64,000 nucleotides of DNA from Gammaproteobacteria bacterium. Its GTDB lineage: Bacteria; Pseudomonadota; Gammaproteobacteria; Enterobacterales; Alteromonadaceae. Made by a program: the position numbers and the translations under genes. The stretch is taken from positions 124,001 to 188,000 of the forward strand of contig JAHJZX010000037.1 of the NCBI GenBank assembly GCA_018826295.1, given 5' to 3'. Each line of letters starts with the position of its first letter. Within the stretch, counting starts at the first letter, position 1. Of the stretch, positions 1-8,319 are shown piece after piece. The notes beneath the pieces were generated by a model. That model was not told where the DNA came from and made no database searches. It saw only the letters and a list, made by a program, of their open reading frames with translations.

Positions 1-1
1 T

Positions 2-496
2 ATTTTGGTTGGCATTGCCGCCAGCGGCCGCACGCCCTATGTACTGGGCGGCCTGGCCTACGCCCGTAGCCTGGGCTGCTATACCGCCGCCATTAGCTGT
101 AATGCCAATGCGCCGGTACTCAGTGCCGCCGATACCGGCATTTGCGCCGTAACCGGACCTGAGGTGCTAACCGGCTCGACCCGGATGAAAGCCGGCAGTG
201 CACAAAAGATGCTACTGAATATGCTTAGCACCGCTGCGATGATCAGAAGCGGCAAGGTATACCAGAATCTGATGGTAGATTTACACGCCAGCAATGAAAA
301 GCTGGTGGCCCGCGCCGTACGTATCGTGATGCAGGCAACCGACTGCAGCGCAGACGACGCCCGTCAGGCGCTGGATGCTGCCGGCATGAGTGCCAAACTG
401 GCCATTTTGCATCTGTTAAGCGGTCAGAGCATTAGCCAATGCCGCGAACAGTTGGCACAGCAAAACGGTTTTATCCGCCGCGTGCTGGAGAGTTGA
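2..496 (+). CDS. murQ: N-acetylmuramic acid 6-phosphate etherase MurQ, C-terminal part
   Basis: This is the 3' part of MurQ; the start lies before the window. The enzyme cleaves the lactyl ether of MurNAc-6-phosphate to GlcNAc-6-phosphate and D-lactate in the cytoplasm during peptidoglycan recycling. The visible protein begins inside the SIS sugar-isomerase fold (GIAASGRTPYV) and carries the family signature GPEVLTGSTRMKAG followed by AQKMLLNMLSTAAMI. The C-terminal helical UBA-like region (residues about 100-150 of the visible part) is also typical. The stop is one base before the next ORF, so it is probably co-transcribed with the NamZ-type gene, which would supply MurNAc. The family assignment is secure. 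Confidence 0.95.
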   Translation: MLVGIAASGRTPYVLGGLAYARSLGCYTAAISCNANAPVLSAADTGICAVTGPEVLTGSTRMKAGSAQKMLLNMLSTAAMIRSGKVYQNLMVDLHASNEKLVARAVRIVMQATDCSADDARQALDAAGMSAKLAILHLLSGQSISQCREQLAQQNGFIRRVLES

Positions 497-497
497 T

Positions 498-1649
498 ATG
501 CGTTTTATTAGCCTGTTGTTGGTCTGTTTTGTGGCAAAGCTTAGCGCTGCACAACCACAGTTTGAAACCGGTGCCGGACAATTGCAGCGTTATTTACCCT
601 TGCTAGCCGGAAAACGGGTTGGCTTACTGGTCAACCAAACTTCGCTGATTGCTGAGCAGCATCTGGTCGATGTGCTGTTGGCCAATAAGGTGAATGTGGT
701 CGGCATTTTTGCCCCCGAGCATGGTTTTCGCGGTGATCATGATGCCGGCGCTACAGTAAACAGTGGTACCGACAGCAAAACCGGCCTGCCGTTATGGTCG
801 ATGTATGGTGCCAACAAGCAACCGTCAGCCCAACAGATGCAACAGCTGGACCTGGTCATTTTTGATATTCAGGATGTAGGCGTGCGCTATTACACCTACA
901 TCAGTTCGATGCACTATATGATGCAGGCTGCAGCTGAGCATGGTGTTGGCATGCTGATACTGGACAGACCCAACCCGAACGGCGCCTATGTCGATGGCCC
1001 GCTGCTGGATTTAGCCTTCCAGTCTTTTGTTGGCATGCATCCTATTCCGCTGCTGCACGGCATGACCGTCGGCGAGCTGGCCAGGATGATTAAAGGCGAA
1101 GGCTGGATCAGCAATGCGGATAAGCTGCAGCTTAGCGTAGTACCGATGACCGGCTACCGCCGTGATATGCCTTATGCGCTGCCGGTAAAGCCCAGCCCTA
1201 ACCTGCCCGATGCCCAGGCGGTAGCACTGTATCCGTCGTTAGGTTTTTTTGAAGCCACGCCACTCAGTGTCGGCCGTGGCACAGCCTTTCCGTTTAACGT
1301 TATCGGCTATGACAAATTTGGCCCGGCCGGTTTCAGCTTTACCCCGGTATCGACACCGGGCGCCGCGCTAACACCACCACTAATGAATAAAACCTTGTAT
1401 GGCGAGGACTTACGTCAGGTAACTGCTAACGGCTTGGATTTACAGTACTTACAGCGCTGGCATGCCTTATTTAAACAGCATAATGAGGTATTTTTTACCG
1501 CGCCGGCCTTTATGGATAAACTGGCTGGTACCGATAAGCTCAGGTTGCAAATAGAACAAGGCCTGTCAGAGCAGACCATCCGCTTAAGCTGGCAGCCCGC
1601 TTTACAGCAGTTTATGTGCCAGCGTCAGCCTTACCTGCTATACCCGTAA
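498..1649 (+). CDS. namZ: NamZ-type exo-beta-N-acetylmuramidase (DUF1343, GH171)
   Basis: A 383-residue exported protein with an N-terminal signal peptide (MRFISLLLVCFVAKLSAAQ). It has the DUF1343 hallmarks: LAGKRVGLLVNQTS near residue 38, FAPEHGFRGDHDAGA near 74, FDIQDVGVRYYTYISSMHYMM near 125, and LDRPNPNG near 155. Characterised members (B. subtilis NamZ) release MurNAc from the non-reducing ends of peptidoglycan fragments. It starts one base after murQ, which would process the phosphorylated product, so a MurNAc salvage operon is a natural reading. Substrate specificity here is inferred from the family and this neighbour. Confidence 0.9.
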   Translation: MRFISLLLVCFVAKLSAAQPQFETGAGQLQRYLPLLAGKRVGLLVNQTSLIAEQHLVDVLLANKVNVVGIFAPEHGFRGDHDAGATVNSGTDSKTGLPLWSMYGANKQPSAQQMQQLDLVIFDIQDVGVRYYTYISSMHYMMQAAAEHGVGMLILDRPNPNGAYVDGPLLDLAFQSFVGMHPIPLLHGMTVGELARMIKGEGWISNADKLQLSVVPMTGYRRDMPYALPVKPSPNLPDAQAVALYPSLGFFEATPLSVGRGTAFPFNVIGYDKFGPAGFSFTPVSTPGAALTPPLMNKTLYGEDLRQVTANGLDLQYLQRWHALFKQHNEVFFTAPAFMDKLAGTDKLRLQIEQGLSEQTIRLSWQPALQQFMCQRQPYLLYP

Positions 1650-1654
1650 CAAGC

Positions 1655-2428
1655 TTAGTGCAGATAGCGGGCGATAACCCGCTCAACTTCACCGCTGGCT
1701 TGTTGTTGCTGCAAATACTGGTTTAGTGCCTGCAACAACGGCTGCCAGTTCGGATGAAGCGCAATAGTCAGCCCCGATTTACCAATCAGCAATGGCGTCG
1801 GATACAAGGTAGTCGTATCGTAATGTTGCTGCAGTAGCCAATGCGCGATCAAATCATTCATATAGGCTAAATCACAACGTTTGCTCAGCACCATGCGCAG
1901 CTGTGCTTCCTGGCTGGAGGAATCTACTCTTAGCAGTGTGCCACGGCTAAATAACGCTTCCAGGGTCGGATAAACATAATATTCACGGGTGCAGATTTTT
2001 TTCCCCTTCAGCTGTTCCGCTTCAGTCACGGCCTCCTCAGCCGTGCGGGCAAAAAAGTAATCATCATAGGCAATAATCTGGTTGGAGAACACCAGTTGCT
2101 CGGGTTTTATTGCCCACTCCGGACTTAACATCATGGCATCGACTTCGCCCCGATACAGCCGTTGCTCGGCCCCGGCCCGGTTATCCAGCAGATAATCGAC
2201 CTCAAGCTGCTGCTGTTGAAAAAAGGGTGCCAGTAAGTCCGGCACTATGCCACTGACATCACCATTAATAGTGGTAAAAATATAGGGCGGGAAATCAGGG
2301 TGATACACTACAAACCGCAAGGTTTTCTGGCTGGCCGTATCTGCCGGTGTTGGCTCAGCAGCAGGCATAACGGCAAATGCCATAGTGCATAGCAACACGC
2401 TGCTTAGCTTAAACCAATACTTTGCCAT
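1655..2428 (-). CDS. Periplasmic solute-binding-like protein (SBP_bac_3 family)
   Basis: A secreted protein of 257 residues from the chosen start. That ATG is preceded by AGGAG at good spacing; an in-frame ATG twelve codons upstream is not. After a signal peptide (about 25 residues) the mature part opens with LRFVVYHPDFPPYIFTTINGDVSGIVPDLL, typical of polar-amino-acid ABC binding proteins. No permease or ATPase gene is adjacent, so it may be a stand-alone sensor or binding protein like those common in Alteromonadales. Ligand unknown. It is convergent with the NamZ-type gene with only a few bases between. Confidence 0.75.
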   Translation of the reverse strand: MAKYWFKLSSVLLCTMAFAVMPAAEPTPADTASQKTLRFVVYHPDFPPYIFTTINGDVSGIVPDLLAPFFQQQQLEVDYLLDNRAGAEQRLYRGEVDAMMLSPEWAIKPEQLVFSNQIIAYDDYFFARTAEEAVTEAEQLKGKKICTREYYVYPTLEALFSRGTLLRVDSSSQEAQLRMVLSKRCDLAYMNDLIAHWLLQQHYDTTTLYPTPLLIGKSGLTIALHPNWQPLLQALNQYLQQQQASGEVERVIARYLH

Positions 2429-2494
2429 GCTAAAACTCCTGATACAACTTAGAAACCCTAGCATAAGGCCGCAAAAACGCCAGCCAGAGCAATG

Positions 2495-3184
2495 TCAGGG
2501 CAAGTCGAACAGCAGTGCCTTTACCCCGGCATTTGCCGTCAGTGTCAGTGCTGTTTCCCCACTGATTTTAATACCATCGCCTGGCTGTAATATATTACCG
2601 GCCAAGTTCAGCTCGCCGCTGATCAGGTGAATGTACTGCTTGCGACCGACCTGGCTACGGTACGTCAGTTGCTGTGCCACAGGCAGAATCAGCTGATACA
2701 GCAAGGCATCCTGGCGCAGCGTTAAACTGCCGTCGCGGCCATCCGGCGACAGGATAAGCGTAAGGCCCTCGCGCTGACCAAAGTCTTTTTGCTGATAAGC
2801 CGGCTCGCCCCCCTGTTGATTGGGTTGGATCCAGATCTGCAAAAATCTGAGCTCTTGCTGCGCGCTGGCATTAAACTCGCTGTGGTAAATACCACGGCCG
2901 GCACTCATCAACTGAAATTCACCGGCTGGTAATACTTCGGTATTACCAGCTGAGTCTTTGTGCGCAATGCTGCCACTGAGCACCAGACTTAAAATCTCCA
3001 TATCTTTATGGCCATGGGTATCAAAACCGGCGCCAGGGGCAACGCTGTCATCGTTAATTACCCGCAGCGCTGAAAAGCCCATCTGCGCCGGATCATAGTA
3101 ACTGGCAAATGAAAATGTATGGCGGCTTTGTAACCAGCCAAAATCGGCTTTACCGCGATCGGCGGCGTATCTGATAGTAAACAT
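2495..3184 (-). CDS. Pirin family protein, YhhW-like bicupin
   Basis: A 229-residue bicupin. The N-terminal cupin has the pirin signature and keeps all four metal ligands at His57, His59, His101 and Glu103 (FDTHGHKDMEI, then GRGIYHSEFN), the positions used in E. coli YhhW. YhhW-type pirins show quercetin 2,3-dioxygenase activity in vitro; the physiological role is unsettled. An AGGAAAGG ribosome-binding site precedes the ATG. The gene is divergent from the FMN reductase, with about 165 bases between. A second, different pirin gene lies near 52.7 kb. Confidence 0.9.
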   Translation of the reverse strand: MFTIRYAADRGKADFGWLQSRHTFSFASYYDPAQMGFSALRVINDDSVAPGAGFDTHGHKDMEILSLVLSGSIAHKDSAGNTEVLPAGEFQLMSAGRGIYHSEFNASAQQELRFLQIWIQPNQQGGEPAYQQKDFGQREGLTLILSPDGRDGSLTLRQDALLYQLILPVAQQLTYRSQVGRKQYIHLISGELNLAGNILQPGDGIKISGETALTLTANAGVKALLFDLP

Positions 3185-3351
3185 TTAGCCTTTCCTCAAT
3201 TAAGTTCACAATACCCAGCCAGCTTAACCCTGTGCATCTGCTGTAAAAAGCGGAATAATTTGCGCTAAATATTCAAATAATTTGAACTCATGATAAATGC
3301 CACCAGCTCAGCTACACTGAACAGTCTTGCAAGCCAACAACGGAGATATTG

Positions 3352-3897
3352 ATGAGTATTAATGTACTGGCGATTTGTGGCAGTTTACGGGCTAAATCTA
3401 CCAACCGCGGTTTGTTACGTTTCGCCCAGGGCCATGCGCCCCAGGGTATGAAAATTCACCTGGCGGAGCTGTTAGAAGTACCATTTTATAACGCCGACCT
3501 GGCTGAAAAACCGGCCGCGGTGCAGCAATTGCTAAAGCAGATAGCCGACGCCGATGCCTTGCTGTTAGCCTGCCCGGAATATAACTATTCACTGGCACCG
3601 GCGCTGAAAAATGCGCTGGACTGGGCTTCGCGTGAACCCGGCAACCCATTGCTAAGCGGCAAACCGGTGGCCATTATGGGAGCCGGTGGCGGCATGGGTA
3701 CCAGCCGCGCCCAATACCATTTGCGCCAGGTCTGTGTGTATTTAAACCTGCATCCGTTAAATCAACCCGAAGTATTTGCCAACGCATTTAGCGGCGGTTT
3801 TAACAGCGACGGTGATTTAACCGACGAGAAAATACAGGGCCTGATTGTTAAGCAACTGCACGCCTTGCAACAATGGCAGCAGCAACTGGCTAAATAA
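3352..3897 (+). CDS. NADPH-dependent FMN reductase / quinone reductase
   Basis: A flavodoxin-fold oxidoreductase of 181 residues, of the NADPH-dependent FMN/azo/chromate reductase family. The FMN phosphate loop is visible as ICGSLRAKSTNRGLL at the N-terminus. The flavin-contact motif CPEYNYSLAPALKNALDWASR is mid-protein, and a glycine-rich GAGGGMGTSR segment follows. The start is the ATG at 3352, placed behind GGAGA at 3342-3346, rather than the TTG one codon earlier. It likely reduces quinones or electrophilic compounds in the cytoplasm. Expressed singly; divergent from pirin. Confidence 0.88.
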   Translation: MSINVLAICGSLRAKSTNRGLLRFAQGHAPQGMKIHLAELLEVPFYNADLAEKPAAVQQLLKQIADADALLLACPEYNYSLAPALKNALDWASREPGNPLLSGKPVAIMGAGGGMGTSRAQYHLRQVCVYLNLHPLNQPEVFANAFSGGFNSDGDLTDEKIQGLIVKQLHALQQWQQQLAK

Positions 3898-3898
3898 T

Positions 3899-4204
3899 TC
3901 AGGGCGTTTCAGCCTCAGCTTTAGCACTGCTGGCAGTGACCACACATTGCCAGCCCCAGCTGCGCTGTTTTTCGGCAAAGTCAGCCGCTTTCTGTTCGCA
4001 ATAACCGGCTTCGTTACTGGCACGCCACAACACCGTATCCTGGCCGTCTTTAGTGTAATGTACTTCACATGGCAACTCGGTGCCTTGCGGGTAGGCTACT
4101 TCAATAATCCGCACCGCATCGCCAAGCTGACAATGGGTAATTTGATTATCCGCCGCCGCGGCGCTAAAAGTGCCCACCAGCAGCGCTAAGGTCAGTGCTT
4201 TCAT
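3899..4204 (-). CDS. Small exported protein, function unknown
   Basis: About 101 residues from the ATG that follows TTGGAG. The N-terminus MKALTLALLVGTFSAAAA is a clear signal peptide. The mature part has three cysteines (CQLGD, LPCEV, GYCEQ) plus a fourth in GWQCVV, so two disulfides are possible. There is no catalytic motif I can name. It ends one base after the convergent reductase gene. Small periplasmic proteins of this type are common in Alteromonadales; I do not recognise a function. Confidence 0.7.
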   Translation of the reverse strand: MKALTLALLVGTFSAAAADNQITHCQLGDAVRIIEVAYPQGTELPCEVHYTKDGQDTVLWRASNEAGYCEQKAADFAEKQRSWGWQCVVTASSAKAEAETP

Positions 4205-4273
4205 TCTGTTCTCCAAAGTGGTTAAAGCCTGCACAGTATAGCAAAGCCCGGCCAGGTCATCAGACAGCGGGCC

Positions 4274-5689
4274 TTAACTGCCTAACGGGTTAAGCACAGT
4301 GGCGCTGGCCAGATGCAGCAGCTGGCCATTTAGCAGTGCCAGTTTAACGCCGTCTTTGTCGGCCAGTAAAAAGGTCGCTGGCCGCTGGCGCTGTGGTGCA
4401 GCCTCGCTTAATTTAGCCGGGTTTAACACCACTGGCAGGCCGCTGTTATTTTGCAACAAGCTCGCCTCACCACGAAAATGGCTGTATCCCTGTGCCAGTA
4501 AAGCCAGATAGCCGGCTTTATCCAGCGTCAGACTGGTGCTAAGCGGATATTCACGGCCAGCCTGATATTGCAAACCACTGGCATCAAAATGGTGGAAGCT
4601 GCCGTACACCGACATATCGCCAATATCGCGGATGCGCGCCTGCTTATTACCATCGAGGTCAAAGTCCAGCGCCAGATCGACCCGGGCGCTGTGGCCATTA
4701 ACAACAATGCTTAAACCGCTGATCAGCATATCTTTAATACCACCATCGCGGTTAAACGGCACCGCCTGATACGCATCCAGCGACTGTTTGGTATAGCGCT
4801 TGTCGGCAATGCTGTTGACGGCCATCACCAGCAACTGGGTGTTCAGCTTTCTGGCAACCTGACGGTTATCATCGCCGGGGTGGGCGCCCGACTCTATCAG
4901 CACAGTGCTGATGCCCATACCGGCAAACGTATCGCCAAACGAGCGCCAGGAAAAAGTATCATTGTATTTTGCCAGGTGGCCAGGCAATAACTGCTGCATT
5001 AAATCGCGCATATCGCCAATCAGCTGCATGGCTTTAGTGCGGGCGGCATCGATGTCTTTGGCCTCATTAAAGGCCGGCGCCAGCAGCGATATCGTTGCAG
5101 CTTTAGCAGTGTCGCCTACCGCATAAAAACGGTTCTGATCGTGCAAATTCAGGCCAAAATCCGGCTTAAACTGCTTGGCGGCCTGCATCAGTAAACGGCC
5201 TTCCGGTGTTTGCAACGCTTTGGCATCGCGATTAATGTCGATACCCATGCTGTTAACGCGCACATTGGCCGCTGCGCCATCCGGGTTTAACAATGGGATC
5301 AGCCGCAGGGTTATTTTATCCTGCCAGCTGCTGCGCCACTGGCTGTGAGCATCTGCCGCCAGCACGTTCAGCAAATCCATCAGGGCAGCAGTGGCGGTAG
5401 GTTCATCACCGTGCATCTGCGACCAGGCCAGTATTTTCACCGGGCCGTTGCCAATGTCAATTTGCCACACCGGCACACCGAGCGCAGATTCTCCCAGCTG
5501 GCTAAAGCGAAACAACGGGTTGAGCCGGTGCTGCTGCAATACCGGTTCAATATCCGCATAACTCAGCTGAGGTTTATCCAAAGCGGCTTGCCGGTAGCGT
5601 TGATAATCGCTGTCGCTCAGTGTTATTGCCTGTACCATCGTTGTCAGTCCCATTGCCGCTATTACTAAACTACGCCATAGCCAAAACAT
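4274..5689 (-). CDS. M14 family zinc carboxypeptidase, exported
   Basis: 471 residues from an ATG preceded by GGAGGAGA; an upstream in-frame ATG lacks a site. A signal peptide (MFWLWRSLVIAAMGLTTMVQA) precedes the M14 domain. Zinc ligands are visible in WSQMHGDEPTATAAL (His and Glu) and GLNLHDQN (His). The catalytic Glu is probably in TVLIESGAHPGDD. The roughly 170-residue C-terminal part resembles a beta-rich extension. It probably trims C-terminal residues from peptides in the periplasm. Divergent from the antiporter gene. Confidence 0.85.
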   Translation of the reverse strand: MFWLWRSLVIAAMGLTTMVQAITLSDSDYQRYRQAALDKPQLSYADIEPVLQQHRLNPLFRFSQLGESALGVPVWQIDIGNGPVKILAWSQMHGDEPTATAALMDLLNVLAADAHSQWRSSWQDKITLRLIPLLNPDGAAANVRVNSMGIDINRDAKALQTPEGRLLMQAAKQFKPDFGLNLHDQNRFYAVGDTAKAATISLLAPAFNEAKDIDAARTKAMQLIGDMRDLMQQLLPGHLAKYNDTFSWRSFGDTFAGMGISTVLIESGAHPGDDNRQVARKLNTQLLVMAVNSIADKRYTKQSLDAYQAVPFNRDGGIKDMLISGLSIVVNGHSARVDLALDFDLDGNKQARIRDIGDMSVYGSFHHFDASGLQYQAGREYPLSTSLTLDKAGYLALLAQGYSHFRGEASLLQNNSGLPVVLNPAKLSEAAPQRQRPATFLLADKDGVKLALLNGQLLHLASATVLNPLGS

Positions 5690-5826
5690 CTGCTCTCCTC
5701 CATACTGCCGGCTTTTATCGCAAAATGCTGCCTCAGGCTTGCCCGCCATCAGCACAAGCTGTATAAATTATTCATAGCGTATGTTAACTAGAATAATAAT
5801 CAACTTAAAAGAGACAGGAGGCCATT

Positions 5827-7215
5827 TTGGCTGATTGGTTGACCTTGCTGCCGGCTTTGGTAGCTATTGTTATCGTGCTGTGGCGCAAAGAAGTGATCCT
5901 GGCATTATTGCTGTCGCTGTGCTGTGCAGAATTGCTGATCTTTGTGCAGGCTCAGGGGGCCGGACCGGCAATACTGCTCGATGGCAGCATCGCCACGCTG
6001 GAGCGGATAGTGGCGGTAACCGGCGACGCCGACAACGCCCGTATTCTGATGTTTTCTCTGTTAGTAGGCGGCTTGCTGGCGTATATGCGTGACTCGGGCG
6101 GAGTATCGGCGACGGTAAAAATGCTGGTCGACAAAGGCATTGCCAAAACACCACGCCAGGCCGGTTTAATGACATTCTTTATCAGTTCGGTCACCTTTAT
6201 TGAGTCGAATTTAAGCTCGCTGACTGCAGGTATCAGCTCACGCGGCCTGTTCGACAAGTTTAAAATGAGCCGGGCCCGGCTGGCGTATATTATCGACAGT
6301 ACCAGCGCGCCTATCTGCATTATTATTTTGCTCAATGGCTGGGGCGCTTACATCCTCGGGCTGTTAAGTACCTATTCGCTTGGCGACTCGGCCGTGTCGG
6401 TACTAATTGGCACTATACCATTGAATTTTTATGCTTTATTTACCCTGGCGCTGGTGTTGTACACCATTATTACCGGCAAAGTTTATGGCCCGATGCGCAA
6501 ATCTGAACAGCAACTGCATACTTTAGCCGAGCACAGCGAAATTGATGTTAAACCCAGCCATCCGTCTTATATGCTGCTGCCGCTGCTGACGCTGGTCGCC
6601 TCTATGCTTGGCTTTATGTTGCTTACCGGTAATGGCCGTTTGGTGTCAGGCTCCGGCTCACAATCTGTGCTGTACGCCACCACCCTGGCCTGCCTGGTGG
6701 CCTATTGCATGATGTTGTTTAGTAAGCGCTTTAAACATCAACAACTGGTAGATATCGGCTTTAAAGGCATGAGTGAGCTGTTACCTCTGGTTACTATCGT
6801 ATTACTGTCACTGGCGCTGGGCAGCAGCTTAAAACTGCTCGGCACCGGTACTTTTATTGCGTCTATCGTCAGCGACAGCCTGCCGCTGGTGCTCATCCCG
6901 GCCTTGTTGTTTTTAGCCGGCGCGCTAATTTCAGTGACTACCGGCACCAGCTGGGGCACCTTTGCGATTTTGATCCCGATAGGCATGCCGATGGTAGAAC
7001 TGCTCGGCTTGCCACCGTCTTTAGTGCTGGCGGCCATTTTAAGCGGCGGCGTATTTGGCGATCACTGCTCGCCTATTTCTGACAGTACTGCAGTTAGTTC
7101 AGTCGCCTCTGGCTGTGATTTACTCGAGCACGTAAAAACCCAGCTACCCTATGCACTGTTTTGTGGTGCACTGGCGCTGCTGGCGTTTTTTATCGCCGGC
7201 ATGCTAATGATTTAA
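5827..7215 (+). CDS. NhaC-family Na+/H+ antiporter-like membrane protein
   Basis: A very hydrophobic 462-residue protein with about eleven or twelve predicted membrane helices. It shows NhaC/ArsB-superfamily features such as FISSVTFIESNLSSLTAGISSRGLFDKFKMSR and the C-terminal GTSWGTFAILIPIGMPM and GGVFGDHCSPISDSTAVSS segments. The start is TTG at 5827 behind AGGAGG at 5816-5821; no ATG is available. Known relatives exchange Na+ for H+ (some for organic substrates), so the substrate is inferred. Ten bases separate it from the dipeptidase gene, suggesting one transcript. Confidence 0.8.
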   Translation: MADWLTLLPALVAIVIVLWRKEVILALLLSLCCAELLIFVQAQGAGPAILLDGSIATLERIVAVTGDADNARILMFSLLVGGLLAYMRDSGGVSATVKMLVDKGIAKTPRQAGLMTFFISSVTFIESNLSSLTAGISSRGLFDKFKMSRARLAYIIDSTSAPICIIILLNGWGAYILGLLSTYSLGDSAVSVLIGTIPLNFYALFTLALVLYTIITGKVYGPMRKSEQQLHTLAEHSEIDVKPSHPSYMLLPLLTLVASMLGFMLLTGNGRLVSGSGSQSVLYATTLACLVAYCMMLFSKRFKHQQLVDIGFKGMSELLPLVTIVLLSLALGSSLKLLGTGTFIASIVSDSLPLVLIPALLFLAGALISVTTGTSWGTFAILIPIGMPMVELLGLPPSLVLAAILSGGVFGDHCSPISDSTAVSSVASGCDLLEHVKTQLPYALFCGALALLAFFIAGMLMI

Positions 7216-7225
7216 GGAGCCGCAG

Positions 7226-7900
7226 ATGAAAACGACCACCTTAGCTGTAACACTGCTGCTAAGCGCGAACGTAGCCGCCAGCGACATACCAGCTGATTTT
7301 AGTGATGTGGGCCAGCTTATTCCGGATGCGCAGATAAACATGGCTTATCTGGGATCTGACAATTTCGTCGGCAGCCAGGTCGACGGCTACCAGGCAAATA
7401 AATGCTATCTGCAGCAAAACGCCGCCCAGGCGCTGCTAAAAGTGCAGCAAGCGGCTATGGCCAAAGGTTACAGCTTATGGATTTTCGACTGCTACCGGCC
7501 GCAGCGGGCCGTAAACCACTTTATGCGCTGGGCTGCCGATTTAGCCGATACACGCACTAAGGCGCAGTATTATCCCAACCTGGCTAAAGACAAGCTGGTA
7601 GGTGAGTATATTGCGGAAAAATCCGGCCACAGCCGCGGTAGCACGATAGATTTAACCCTGGCAGTCAAAGATGAGCAGGGCAACTGGCAACCAATTGATA
7701 TGGGATCAAAGTTTGATATGTTTGACCCGGTTTCGAATGTTGGCGCAGCCGGCATCAGCAACCAGCAAACGGCTAATCGCCAGTTACTGGAAAGCCTGAT
7801 GCTGCAAGCTGGCTTTAAGGTATACAACATGGAATGGTGGCATTTTACCCATCAACCACCCGTGTATACCGACCAGTATTTTGATTTTGTCGTGAAATAA
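7226..7900 (+). CDS. ddpX: D-alanyl-D-alanine dipeptidase (VanX/DdpX, M15D)
   Basis: A 224-residue zinc dipeptidase with signal peptide (MKTTTLAVTLLLSANVAAS). Catalytic features are intact: Arg91 in FDCYRPQRAV, zinc ligands His135 and Asp142 in SGHSRGSTIDLT, Glu203 and His206 in MEWWHFTH. Family members hydrolyse D-Ala-D-Ala; exported PcgL/DdpX-like forms use it as a nutrient or in wall turnover. An export signal and absence of vanH/vanA-like genes argue for salvage rather than vancomycin resistance. It follows the antiporter gene by ten bases behind AAGGAG. Confidence 0.92.
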   Translation: MKTTTLAVTLLLSANVAASDIPADFSDVGQLIPDAQINMAYLGSDNFVGSQVDGYQANKCYLQQNAAQALLKVQQAAMAKGYSLWIFDCYRPQRAVNHFMRWAADLADTRTKAQYYPNLAKDKLVGEYIAEKSGHSRGSTIDLTLAVKDEQGNWQPIDMGSKFDMFDPVSNVGAAGISNQQTANRQLLESLMLQAGFKVYNMEWWHFTHQPPVYTDQYFDFVVK

Positions 7901-7904
7901 CGGC

Positions 7905-8318
7905 TTAAAGCGGCAGACGCTGCAACATCTGCATGGCAATTTCATCCTGCAGCTTTTGCTCCTGGCGCTGCTGCTTTAGCAGTTGCCGCTGTTGCCGCTG
8001 CTCTAACAACTGAGCAATTGCCAGATTGTAAGCCGCTTGTTTATTGCAGGCCTGTTGCTGGCGGTTGGCTTCCTGCACGGCTGCCTCGCTGCGCAATTGC
8101 TGTTGCGCTGCCATATCGTGCATCAGACCTTTTAAACCGGATAAATTTTGCAGACTCAGGCTGCAGGCCATCTGCTCACTGCTTTCCATGCCGTTAATAT
8201 GCTGGCTTAGTAAGCTGCTGCGTTGCTGTTCCTGCTCGGCCAGCTGTTGCAACTGGCTAAAACGGCTGCGCATCAAATCGAAATTATCCTGTTGCGTTTG
8301 CAAGTATTTTTTCAGCAT
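7905..8318 (-). CDS. fliJ: Flagellar export chaperone FliJ (lateral system)
   Basis: 137 residues, almost wholly coiled coil and Gln-rich (LQTQQDNFDLMRSRFSQLQQLAEQEQQ...). FliJ is the stalk of the flagellar export ATPase, linking the FliI hexamer to FlhA. Sequence alone is weakly diagnostic. The identification rests on length, the coiled coil, and position as last gene of motY-lafK-fliEFGHIJ, one base after the fliI stop. It is convergent with the dipeptidase gene with a four-base gap and no evident terminator. Confidence 0.85.
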   Translation of the reverse strand: MLKKYLQTQQDNFDLMRSRFSQLQQLAEQEQQRSSLLSQHINGMESSEQMACSLSLQNLSGLKGLMHDMAAQQQLRSEAAVQEANRQQQACNKQAAYNLAIAQLLEQRQQRQLLKQQRQEQKLQDEIAMQMLQRLPL

Positions 8319-8319
8319 C

